Below the pieces are notes generated by a model. That model made no database searches. It was not told where the DNA came from and was given only the letters and a program-made list of their open reading frames with translations. Of a stretch of 64,000 nt of DNA, positions 47,188 to 56,328 are shown piece after piece (the first letter of the stretch is position 1; each line of letters opens with the position of its first letter). Where the stretch lies: positions 310,001-374,000 of the forward strand of contig JAIQDT010002063.1 of assembly GCA_021521415.1 (NCBI GenBank). The letters are read 5' to 3'. The stretch comes from Bidens hawaiensis (Eukaryota > Streptophyta > Magnoliopsida > Asterales > Asteraceae). The position numbers were made by a program, and so were the translations under genes.

Positions 47188-47199
47188 GCTCTGATACCA
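47188..47199 (-). promoter_or_regulatory. tRNA-iMet primer-binding site
   Basis: TGGTATCAGAGC on the minus strand, two bases after the 5' LTR, complementary to the 3' end of initiator tRNA-Met, the usual primer of plant copia elements. Confidence 0.92.
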
Positions 47200-47201
47200 A
47201 T

Positions 47202-47613
47202 TGTAGGTTCCCAGCCGGATCTACACGAGATATCGCGTTCTACGTAGGTGCGGAATCCCTACGTAAGACGTTACGAGTATAGAAAACAATACGAGCTAAC
47301 ACATGATACGATAACCAAACACACGTTGTATTCCAACCGTAAACACGTGATACTATGATCACTAATTATAAACTCTCTAACTCGAATACACGAATAAACT
47401 CTTAATCTATTTGAATAAGCCGTAACAAACAGCTTATATAGACACGACAACTTCGCCTGGCATGTTCAGGCGAAGTTGTCCCTAACTTCGCTTGTCTAAC
47501 AAGTTCGCCCATATAAGCGAACTTGTTAGTAACTTCGCTTACATACAAAACTCAAATCTAACTAACACGATTACAGACACTCGACACTGAACTACTGACA
47601 TCATGCACCAACA
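47202..47613 (-). repeat. Copia 5' LTR (right in window), 412 bp
   Basis: Same length and termini as the LTR at 34881-35292, with five transition differences. TATA box TATATAAG is at 47440-47433 and the hairpin at 47446-47480. It drives transcription leftward. Confidence 0.95.
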
Positions 47614-48737
47614 ATGCTGAGCATCTGAGAGAAGTATTGGAGACTCTGAAGAAAGAGAAGTTGTATGCTAAGTTTTCGAAGTGCGCATTCTGGTTAAGAG
47701 AAGTGAAATTTTTAGGTCACGTGATTAATCCGGAAGGGATTACCGTGGACCCAGCTAAGATTGAAGCGATAACGAATTGGAAGACTACGCAGAATCCGAC
47801 TGATATACGAAGCTTCCTAGGGTTAGCTGGCTACTATAGGAGATTCATCGAAGGTTTCTCCAAGATAGCCGCACCGCTGACCGGTATGACACGAAAGTCG
47901 ATAGTATTCAGTTGGGGAAAGTTTCAAGAAGAAGCCTTTGAGGAATTAAAGAAGAGACTCACGCAAGCTCCAATCCTTGCTATACCCGATGGTGACGAGG
48001 ATTTAGTTGTTTGTGCTGATGCCTCGCATCAAGGGCTAGGTTGCGTGTTGATGCAACGAGGGAAGGTGATAGCTTACGCGTCTAGACAGTTGAAAGTCCA
48101 TGAGAGTACTTATCCGACGCATGATTTAGAGTTAGCAGCTGTAGTGCATGCTCTTAAGATATGGAGGCATTATCTGTACGGTACTAAGTGTACTATCTAT
48201 ACAGATCATAAGAGTTTAAAGTACTTCTTCGAGCAGAAAGAATTGAACATGAGGCAGAGAAGATGGTTGAAGTTGATTAAGGATTATGACTGCGACATTA
48301 AGTACTATCCCGGTAAAGCTAATGTAGTCGCTGACGCGTTAAGTCGTAAGAATGAGGAAGTCCTTGCAACAGTGAAGTCATACAAGTTGATCATGAACCC
48401 AAGTCTTTTTGAAGAAATCATCAAGGTGCAGTCAGAGGTGTTAGTAGATGAAGGGTTAGTAAAGAAAGAAAGGATTTATGGCCAGCAAGATGAGTTGATG
48501 GAAAACACTCATGGAGTTAAGACTAGGTTCGACCGTATGTGGATCCCACGCCATGGTGATCTTAGAAGTCGAATCTTAGATGAAGCTCATAAGTCAAGGT
48601 ACTCAATCCATCCTGGAGCTACAAAGATGTACCAAGACTTGAAAAGAGATTACTGGTGGCCTGGAATGAAGAATGATGTAGTAGATTATGTCAGTAAGTG
48701 CTTAACTTGCTTACAAGTCAAAGCCGAACATCGATAG
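47614..48737 (+). pseudogene. Tekay-like chromovirus: RT end, RNase H, integrase zinc finger
   Basis: Continuation of the chromovirus pol after the copia insertion (codons [19 protein letters not shown]). Visible are the RT thumb ([23 protein letters not shown]), RNase H ([43 protein letters not shown]) and the integrase HHCC finger ([29 protein letters not shown]). A TAG at 48735-48737 interrupts pol just before the integrase core. This is the second nonsense change of this element. Confidence 0.9.
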
Positions 48738-49835
48738 CCTTATGGGAAGATGCAACCGCTAGAGATACCTGAGTGGAAATGGGAACACATCACCATGGAT
48801 TTCATAACTAAGCTACCTCATACAGCTAAGCATCATGATACTATCTGGGTGATTGTGGACCGTTTGACCAAGAGTGCTCACTTTCTGCCCATACGAGAGG
48901 CCATCTCATCAGAAACGTTAGCAAGCTTGTTCATTAAAGAAGTTGTAACCAAGCATGGAGTACCGTTATTGATCGTGTATGATAGAGATACACGGTTTAC
49001 TTCGAGGTTCTGGAAGAAATTCCATGAAGCTATGGGGACGAGGTTGAACATCAGTACGGCGTATCATCCTCAAACCGATGGACAGTCTGAAAGGACGATC
49101 CAAACCCTTGAGGATATGCTGCGTGCTTGTGTTTTAGATTTTGGTGGAAGTTGGGATGATCATCTGCACCTGGCAGAGTTCTCCTATAACAACAGTTACC
49201 ATTCAAGTATTGGTATGCCACCGTTTGAGATGCTTTACGGTAGCCGATGTAGAACCCCGGTGTGTTGGGGTGAGATTGGTCAGAAGGAAATGGGAAGCCT
49301 AGAAGTGGTTCAAGAAACGTCTTCAAGGTTCGATCAGATCAAAGCAAGAATGAAAGCCGTTCAAGACAGACAGAAGTCGTATGCGGATAAGCGGCGACGA
49401 CCAGTTGAGTTTAACGTTGGCGACAATGTGATGCTTAAGGTCTCGCCTTGGAAAGGAATTATCCGTTTTAGAAAGAGGGGGAAGTTGAGTCCAAGGTACA
49501 TTGGACCATTTAAAATCTTAAATCGTGTGGGTGAAGTAGCTTATAAGCTGGATTTACCCGATAAGTTAGAAGGAATTCATTCAACCTTCCATGTTTCTCA
49601 TTTGAGGAAGTGTCTAGCTGATGACACGTCTCACATGCCATTAATGGACATCGAGGTTGATGAACAGCTGAACTACGTCGAGCAGCCGATAGAGATTGTT
49701 GATCGCCAGGAGAAGCAGCTTCGTCACAAAGTTATACCTTTGGTAAAGGTGATATGGAAACATCGCAAGGGATCGGATGCTACTTGGGAAGCTGAGGATG
49801 AGATACGCAAGTTCTACCCTAATTTGTTTATGTAA
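48738..49835 (+). pseudogene. Tekay-like chromovirus: integrase core and chromodomain-like end
   Basis: Frame from the interrupted pol; Met at 48750. The integrase core has MDFITKLP (first Asp), YDRDTRFTS (second Asp; the family usually has SDRD) and GQSERTIQTLE (Glu). The GPY/F-type segment is ...RYIGPFKILNRVGEVAYKL and LHSTFHVSHLRK-like. The last ~50 residues resemble the chromodomain-type tail that targets chromoviruses to marked chromatin (VKVIWKHRKGSDATWEAEDE). It ends at 49835, followed by the polypurine tract. Confidence 0.88.
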
Positions 49836-49862
49836 TAGTTAGGTTTCGGGGACGAAACCTCT

Positions 49863-49876
49863 TTAAGGAGGGAAGA
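49863..49876 (+). promoter_or_regulatory. Chromovirus polypurine tract
   Basis: TTAAGGAGGGAAGA directly before the 3' LTR start TGTAACATCC at 49879. Confidence 0.75.
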
Positions 49877-50599
49877 CTTGTAACATCCTAAATATTATAA
49901 CGTTAAACAAAGAAAGTTGCGTTTAGTGATTTCGCGTTATTAATTAATTAATATCGAGTAAAGAACGGATCATGGACTTAGATTAATTAAGGTGGATTAA
50001 GTGGTAATGGGCTTTACGTCCATGGGCCTCAAGAGGTATAAATACCCTCTTAAACCAACCTAAAACCCTAAACCCTCATTTCTTTCCATCCTAATCTCTA
50101 CACACTCAAAAACACACACATCCTTCACCATATTACAGCCGAGAGAGAGACGAGAGGGATTTGAGACCAAACGGACGCTAGCTTGTAGTAGATCTTTACC
50201 ACACGAGCTATATACAAGATCTAGAGTTCATAACCAAGCTTAACGAAATCCAAACGAGGACTAAAGGTACGTCTTTTACCTCAAAGATTACGTTTTTATA
50301 GACGTTTAGTCTTGAAACTTAGAACGAGTATAGATCGGATATAAACGAAACATAAAGTTATAAACTTGATGATAAATACGAGTGTAACGAACCCGAAAAT
50401 GGAAACGGCTCGATTAATGAACCCTTAACACTAGTATTGAACGTTTTTGAACTTAAAGGTCCAAACTTTACGTGTTTTCGGGTCAAACCATATCCAAAAA
50501 CGACCATAGGATTGATCGCGAGTTGGTTAAATATCGTATCCAAGAGTTTCACGTTAAAACAGATGTTATTGTGGGGGATTAAGATTGAACAGAGACGGC

Positions 50600-50930
50600 A
50601 GCTGGGCAACTTCGCCTGCAGGTAACCTCGCATGCAGCTAAGTTCGCCAAGCTAAGTTCGCCTAACCAACTTCGCTGAGGTTATAAGTTCGCTGCCGTGT
50701 GAACTTCACTGGTTAAGTTCGCTAATATATAACTTCGCCTAGTGACAACTTCGCCTATCTATATGTTCGCCATCAGCTAAGTTCGCTTCCTAGTTAACTT
50801 CGCTGGATACATAAGTTCGCTGGTTATATAAGTACGCTGCTATATAACTTCGCCCAAAGCTAAGTTCGCTTAAGGTTTAACTTCGCCAAGTTAACTTTGC
50901 TTAAAGTTAAGTTCGCTTAGAAAATAAATT
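50600..50930. repeat. Array of AACTTCGCC / AAGTTCGCT words in the chromovirus LTR
   Basis: About 17-20 copies of (A/T)A(A/G)(C/G)TTCGC(C/T) spaced 8-25 bp apart, mostly in one orientation. The same word is dispersed through the copia element nested in this retrotransposon. Confidence 0.8.
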
Positions 50931-50994
50931 AAAAACCTAATGGAAAATGTGTTAAGACAGTTAATGTAAATAAAATTTTTCCAAGCTGACCTGG

Positions 50995-51090
50995 CAGCTC
51001 GACCCCACCCAGGGGCTCTGCCCCTTGGACCCTGCTAGGGGCTGCCGCCCCTAGACCCCGCTGCCAGGGGCGCTGCCCCCGGACCCCCGT
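50995..51090. repeat. GC-rich palindromic repeat block
   Basis: Three or four copies of an (A/C)GGGGCTCTGCCCCTTGGACC-like unit of ~25 bp. Each contains a GGGGC...GCCCC hairpin, standing out sharply in AT-rich DNA. Confidence 0.8.
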
Positions 51091-51624
51091 TCGTTGTGGG
51101 TAGTAGCTAAGACTAGAAAGATGATATGGGTAGTGATAGTTAATTGATACGTGTACTTATTATACAGTCAGCCGTGCACAACTGAAGAAAGGGATTACCA
51201 TTAACGGTGAACGTAACCGCATTCAGGTGAGTTTCTAGCCCCATCTATGTGTCATGTTTTCGGGGTTGTGTGCATACTCAATATGTTTGTTAATACGCTT
51301 ATCCTAAGAGATAAGTGTATGCCTTATATGAATAATGTGAAATGTATGAATGATTGCTTGATGGTACGTGAACGATCTTCGGATATTGCACGTACTGTCA
51401 GGTTGTAACGCTATGTATAAGGTAAGTATGATATGTATGCTTATGTGTATGAATGTGATAAAGTTAATAAAACAAGGAAAGGATGGTTGTATGGTTGTAT
51501 GGTTACGAAAAGGGTACCGAGCCCTAATAATACTCGAGGTATGATGTATGGTTGTATGGTAACGAAGAGGGAATCGAACCCTACTAATATTCGAGAACTA
51601 GGGAACCGAACCCTACTAATACTC

Positions 51625-51756
51625 GAGGAAGGAGGGTACCGAGCCCTAATAATACTCGAGGAAGGAGGGTACCGAGCCCTAATAATACTCGAGGAAGGAG
51701 GGTACCGAGCCCTAATAATACTCGAGGAAGGAGGGTACCGAGCCCTAATAATACTC
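51625..51756. repeat. Four perfect 33-bp tandem repeats
   Basis: The unit starts GAGGAAGGAGGGTACCGAGC at 51625, 51658, 51691 and 51724 and is identical in all four. Degenerate upstream copies (from ~51516) show its origin. It creates the repeated ALIILEEGGYR peptide in a spurious frame. Confidence 0.92.
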
Positions 51757-52309
51757 GAGGAATGTAGGGCGTAATGCTCTTTATAACGTAAGATATGAAA
51801 GAAAGTTAGTACAAAAGAAAGTATGAAAGTATGAAAGTATGATTGAAAGAATATAAGTTTATGTGTATTGTATAATGTATGATTAACTAAAACTCACTCA
51901 GCGTAGCTGACTTTTAGTATGCACGCAGGTGAGTAGGATGAGGCAGCTCGCTTGAGGAGACACGTGGCGTTGAATAAGAGACTGGTATCAGAAGGCTCAA
52001 GACGTGATATGCTTTAATTACTTTGTTTTTGAAATACAAGTTGTTTGTTTAAGACAAGTTTTGGATTGTTACGAAATGTTTTATGAAAGTTTTTAATGTT
52101 CCGCGAATGTTTAAATTAACTCTGATATTAAGAATTGCGTTTATGAGTAAATCCAACACGAAAGTAGGGCTACCGGTAACGGGGCCTTACAAGTAGGCCA
52201 TGCGGATAGGGAGGGCGGAGAGGGCTACAGCAAACGCCCAACGGTTTTCTAGGCTCATCAAATTTTCTGTATTCATACATATAATACACAAATCCTTAAA
52301 GTTCAATAA

Positions 52310-52440
52310 CATTGTTCTAGCTCAGCTGGTAAAACTCTCTTCCACCAAATGACTTGCACAAGTTCAAGTCATTTGGTTTCCATTGGTTAGTCTACACCCC
52401 CATTAAATTTAGGTCCAATGTAAACTAAAACTAATAAAGG
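52310..52440 (+). mobile_element. tRNA-derived SINE head
   Basis: TAGCTCAGCTGG (A box, 52318-52329) and AGTTCAAGTC (B box, 52361-52370) have the spacing of a tRNA gene, but the sequence cannot fold as a full tRNA and runs into unrelated sequence. The 3' limit is approximate. Confidence 0.6.
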
Positions 52441-53039
52441 CTCATTACGTTTATCATTTTCATTAATAGGACATATGACATGAGTTTAATTTGTAGCCAA
52501 CCTCGTATCAATAGTTATATTATTTTCTTTTATTTTAAGAAAAAAACCACCTTTTGATTTTAAACTAAAAAGGGCATCAAAACTTCATGATTGTTGTAAA
52601 ACAACAACCTATTAGCAACCAGTAACGTAGTAGATAAACATAAGAACATAATATAAAGATAGAGATAGTAAAGAATGATAGATGAGATAAGTATTTTCAT
52701 TAAGTATCATAGATCAAATACAAGAACCCACTATTTATAGGGTCACAATATTAATACAATATTAATGGTAATGTGGAGTTAGAATATGGATAGTCATCAA
52801 ATCATAATTGTTCATAACAACGATTCATTTAAGTATTTAAATTTTACTATTTTGCTACTATAGTTTTGTTTTGTTTTGTTTATTGTTATCACATTTATTG
52901 TTATCACAATTATCATCGGATTATTTATTTTTATATAGGAGTAAATGAATTTATATACTAGAGGCCCATTCTTTTTTAGCCTAGGTCCTCAAATATTTAG
53001 GGATTTTCAAAGATAGCCCTATCAGTTTCATCTAGTAGG
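52441..53039. other. No gene recognised
   Basis: AT-rich; a TTTTG/TTTGTT-rich patch near 52.86 kb. Confidence 0.4.
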
Positions 53040-53505
53040 TTGAGTAGCATCTGGTAAAAAGACCCGGTCAATAGTTTTCCTCACTCCTTTAACCGAAATA
53101 CTCATCTCCACAATCACGTACCCATTCTCATTTGTCTTCCGAGTCAGTAACCTGTAATACTCCCAGAATCCCACATAACTCAGCTAACTACGAAGCCTCC
53201 GCCCCTCCCCTGGGAACCGTCTCCAATCCCAAATGAAACCTGAGTTGTATATTCGGTCACTAACTAAAGTCTCCTTTTTTTCTAAACAGAAAAGACTAGG
53301 AAATCTATTGACGAAAGATGTATCATCTAACCACGCCTCTTTCCAAGACAAAGTACTTTTCCCATTACCCGCTTTTTTTCTCATTGAAGACCGCGGAACA
53401 ACATCGTTATCATGCAATTCGTTAACTACTCGACTAATGTTAGTCCAAATCATTTTCCTATTGCTCTTGAAATTGAACCTATTCACCACCTCAAAGGATC
53501 AATGC
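53040..53505 (-). pseudogene. L1-type LINE fragment (ORF2 C-terminal region)
   Basis: The minus-strand frame (53489-53184) resembles the segment after reverse transcriptase in plant L1 LINEs: GNGKSTLSWKEAWLDDT, FVNRFPSLFCLEKKET, VSDRIY. It continues weakly past a stop towards 53040 (SVKGVRKTIDRVF). No reverse transcriptase core, poly(A) tail or target duplication was seen. Confidence 0.65.
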
Positions 53506-54649
53506 CCCAAATGAAGTCGGAGACACTTGGTTCATAAGAACCCCCACACACACACCCACCCACCCACCCACCAAGCGAAGAAGTGTGCTTTCTATTATTA
53601 ATGAATTGAAGGAAACAAGAAACCTCGAAAGCCTATAAGTGGTTAGATTGATGTACGTACCTCTTACTTACATTTGACCACATTGTTTGAACCATTCAAA
53701 TGCAACTATTTGCAAAAGTAAAAAAATAAAATTTGAAGTTGATATGTTAATTCCTGACGGGTGTGCTAACAACTAAATGACATACAGTTTCATCTTTATT
53801 TTTTGCATGTCATCATAGTTACTCGTTTTATTAAGATTTGCTAGTTTCCCTGCATGGGGCAAAAGACGCAAGAAGAGGTTCGTATAATGGACGTGGAGTC
53901 ACAATGGACATGGTTCTAACCTTGGAAATGTTCTTAATGTTTAAGTCTGATTACAATTTAAATTTCTATTATGTTTAAACTTATTTTATGCTACGATATA
54001 TCCGTGTGATACATGAGTGGTTAAAAAATACAACAAAAAAATAAAATTTAATAATATACATAATAACATATCTTATAGATTTATAAGATATAAATAGTGT
54101 AAATAAAATTTTATAACTTTTATATATTTAGAAATCTCATTAATACAACATTTAAAGTTATATTTGTAATTTTTTTAGTAATTCTATAAATGGTAGTAGT
54201 ATTAGTTGGCATCCTAGTTGGCTACTCTAGTTGAATGACATATGAAAGGATAGTTTTGTTTTAACATTTTCCTTTTTGTTGTTTATTGAGTTTGAGTTGG
54301 AACTCGCTAATGAATGACAATTTGGTTGAATTTGTTCTACTTCCTTGTTTAAACGAGCTGCTTCCGGTGAGACCCTCAGCTCGATAGTAGTTTTGCATCA
54401 AGCCTTGGACATAAGGCACATAACACTCAACCATCGGGACACCGCCAATTGGTGCATGTACCCTTGTCTTTCGGCTATCAACGCCACAACATGATGTCTG
54501 ACTAACCTTCAGTCACTTTTAACATTATTTTCACAAGATTAGTAAAATAAAGTCAATATTAGTGCAACTTCACTTTTGCCCACTCAAGGGTTTACACGTA
54601 TATATACATAATATGTGCGCACCGCAAGCAGAACGATCTTACGGAAGCT
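53506..54649. other. No gene recognised
   Basis: It holds a (CCCA)n simple repeat near 53545-53572 and a moderately GC-rich patch (54.35-54.51 kb) whose minus strand resembles repetitive sequence I could not name. Confidence 0.4.
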
Positions 54650-54990
54650 TTTAAGTAATTAAAATGCCCCATTTGTGAACATGGTTTGCTGATAACACCA
54701 TCTCCGTTAGCATCTACATGACACGTACACCAGTCACATCACGCATATGCTACAAGATTGTTGATCTCTTCATCACTGATAACACAATATCATTAGCTTA
54801 AAGCATCATGTGCGTACTGCATGAATAGCTCCTGCCCTCAATTCACTCATATTAATCTCTTGCTGTCTCCATCTTTATTAAATTTTTTGAACAGGCCCTT
54901 TAACTGTTCTTTGCTTAAGGGAACTTCTACCTGTCTCAGACTTCACGATTTCCGCTATTTAAAGAAAGATGACCGGCTTATATTAATAGT
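54650..54990 (-). pseudogene. EF-hand (calmodulin-like) pseudogene 1
   Basis: On the minus strand, frame-shifted pieces match the other two loci. Near 54926-54850 is EVPLSKEQLKGLFKKFNKDGDS (an EF-hand start). Near 54780-54743 is ISDEEINNLVAYA, near 54715-54690 VDANGDGVIS (Ca-binding loop residues), and at the end VHKWGILIT and a stop. The parts lie in different frames with stops between, so no calcium-binding protein can be made. The upstream sequence TATATTAATAGTTGAAATTG matches that before locus 3. Confidence 0.6.
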
Positions 54991-55039
54991 TGAAATTGGT
55001 TTGAGTTGCTAACCAAGAGACTGAGATGAAAGTGGTTTG

Positions 55040-55340
55040 AGCTTATATGAGTTGCTTGTGAGATACTCGAGCTCAAATCAATGTAAAACTCAAAACGAGT
55101 TGAGCCCCATCCTAAAAAAAAAGCTCGTTTAGTTATCGAGTGCGAGCCGTGTGTATGTTTACCTTTTGCTTTCTTGTTTGGACTTCTATGTATTAATTTT
55201 ATATGGTACAACCGAGGTCGAGCCAAGCTTTTGCTCGTTTAGACGGTTACTACACGAGCTCACGAACCAAGCTCGGACTGAGTCAAAACAAGCTATGCTC
55301 AAGCCTAGTGGAGCTCTGCCTCGGCTCGTTTACACCTCTA
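55040..55340. mobile_element. GAGCTCG-rich hAT-like MITE remnant
   Basis: Several GCTCGTTTA/GAGCTCG/GAGCC words lead to the right end GGCTCGTTTACACCTCTA (55340). This resembles MITEs that begin TAGAGGTGTAAACGAGCC. No matching left end or target duplication was found. Similar words occur in TIC22 intron 2. Confidence 0.35.
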
Positions 55341-55511
55341 CAATCACACTTATAAGCTAGATTTACAATACACTTCAACTCATTCTTGTTTATCCTTGAT
55401 TATTAAACATGCATTATGACCATAGTACAACTTAGCAACAGGAAAGGTACATTAAAACACCAAAAGGAAAGTGTCGTTTAATATATCAATATTCCCTTAA
55501 CGCGTAAGCTT
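55341..55511. other. Short spacer
   Basis: It lies downstream of EF-hand locus 2, with no feature recognised. Confidence 0.3.
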
Positions 55512-55724
55512 TTAAGTTATAGAAATGCCCCATTTGTGAACATAATTTGCAAGCTCCTTGATCTCTTCATCACTCTTAACAGAGCCTGCAAAATATCGTA
55601 CTCCATAATTCTTGATCAAGGCTTTAATACTAATCTTGCCGCCTCCATTACCAAACTCATTTATGTTTGAGATCGGCAGCGGTTTCGGACAAAACCTTTG
55701 TAACGTCTCAGGCTTACGACTCAT
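55512..55724 (-). pseudogene. EF-hand (calmodulin-like) locus 2, degenerate 70-codon frame
   Basis: Open frame from Met at 55724 (MSRKPETLQRFC...) to a stop at 55512, ending ELANYVHKWGISIT like the other two loci. The first EF-hand-like loop (GNGGGKISIKAL) lacks the acidic residues that bind calcium. The second retains only its back half (VKSDEEIKEL). It is therefore unlikely to bind calcium. The minus-strand TATA box TATATAAA (55750-55743) lies just upstream of the start. A hAT element is inserted ~90-100 bp upstream of the start codon. The frame is intact, so expression cannot be excluded. Confidence 0.5.
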
Positions 55725-55821
55725 GACCGAAAAAAGGGAAGGTTTTATATACACACCACAACGTATAAAGGCTTGGTGTTGAGTATCATATAAGACTCTT
55801 ATATTATTCATTTTGTATGCC

Positions 55822-56320
55822 CAGTGACGGAACCAGAACATTTCAACCGAAGGGTCGTAATGTAACTTTATCTCAATAGTTGGTTAACTCGTAGCCTAGC
55901 TATCGATAGTTAAATTATTAAATAGCAGGCCATTTTTTAACCTTTATCTTTATTACTATTATTATTATTATTATAACCAATGAAATCTTAATGTTTGATT
56001 AGTGTTCCTTTACTATAAACTTCCTTCACATAATAATAATAATAAAATATAAGTAAAGTTGTCATTGACTTCAATGAGATCATCTTCTTCGTTTTGATAT
56101 TTCCACCACCGGTATAGACTGTATAGTTCGCCGAAAAAAAATAAAAGACATATTAGTTTTCACTCTTCTCTCCTCTTCCACAGTAACCACTTACTTAGAG
56201 GTGATTTAAAGGGTTAAACTCTAACAAAAAGTTTCGCCGTGAAGTATTTCCGATTAAGTGAAAATCCGGTCAGCCGGAGGGTCAACAGACCCTCCGGACC
56301 CTCCTGTAGTTCCGTCGCTG
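55822..56320. mobile_element. hAT MITE, 499 bp, with 8-bp target duplication
   Basis: The ends CAGTGACGGAAC (left) and GTTCCGTCGCTG (right, with one A in between) are inverted repeats of the common plant hAT type (CAGNGGCGGA-like). The flanking TGTATGCC is duplicated exactly (55814-55821, 56321-56328). No transposase is encoded. Confidence 0.85.
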
Positions 56321-56328
56321 TGTATGCC

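Larger units (their letters stand above)
34881..47613 (-). mobile_element. Complete SIRE-like Ty1/copia retrotransposon, 12,733 bp, with a third ORF
   Basis: The element has two 412-bp LTRs, TSD ATGCT, a tRNA-iMet primer-binding site (47188-47199) and a polypurine tract (35293-35305). Transcription order on the minus strand is: 5' LTR, ~500-bp leader, gag (871 codons), an in-frame stop, pol (1102 codons), 2.1-kb spacer, third ORF (broken by a solo LTR), polypurine tract, 3' LTR. RT and RNase H wording ([17 protein letters not shown], [22 protein letters not shown]), the large size and an extra ORF after pol fit the Sirevirus branch. The LTRs differ at 5 of 412 positions by eye, all transitions, so the insertion is young. 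Confidence 0.9.
33977..52191 (+). mobile_element. Truncated Tekay-like chromovirus interrupted by a copia element
   Basis: The order PR, RT, [copia insertion 34881-47613], rest of RT, RNase H, integrase, C-terminal chromodomain-like region, polypurine tract, 3' LTR is that of a Ty3/gypsy chromovirus. The 5' LTR, gag and part of the protease are absent. Two stops (34668 and 48735) and the insertion make it non-autonomous. Confidence 0.85.
49879..52191 (+). mobile_element. Tekay-like 3' LTR, 2313 bp
   Basis: It begins TGTAACATCC after the polypurine tract and ends GGGGCCTTACA. A TATA box (TATAAATA, 50037-50044) sits in the local palindrome AAGAGGTATAAATACCCTCTT. Downstream are three distinctive blocks: an AACTTCGCC/GTTCGCT array (50.60-50.93 kb), a GC-rich palindromic block (50.99-51.09 kb) and a 33-bp tandem repeat (51625-51756). 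AACTCAC and CTTTTAGTATG (51.89-51.92 kb) match other LTRs in this window. Confidence 0.85.

Noticed and set aside
51625..51756. Regular repeats as a CRISPR array
   Set aside because: Units are contiguous with no spacers, in a plant retrotransposon LTR.
51433..51774. 113-codon frame with repeated ALIILEEGGYR
   Set aside because: Product of the 33-bp tandem repeat (a multiple of three) inside an LTR, not a protein gene.
52318..52370. Possible tRNA gene
   Set aside because: A and B boxes are present, but no acceptor stem can form and the sequence continues as a SINE-like body.
54355..54510. GC-richer patch that might be an exon
   Set aside because: No frame on either strand carries a recognisable motif; looks like old repeat sequence.
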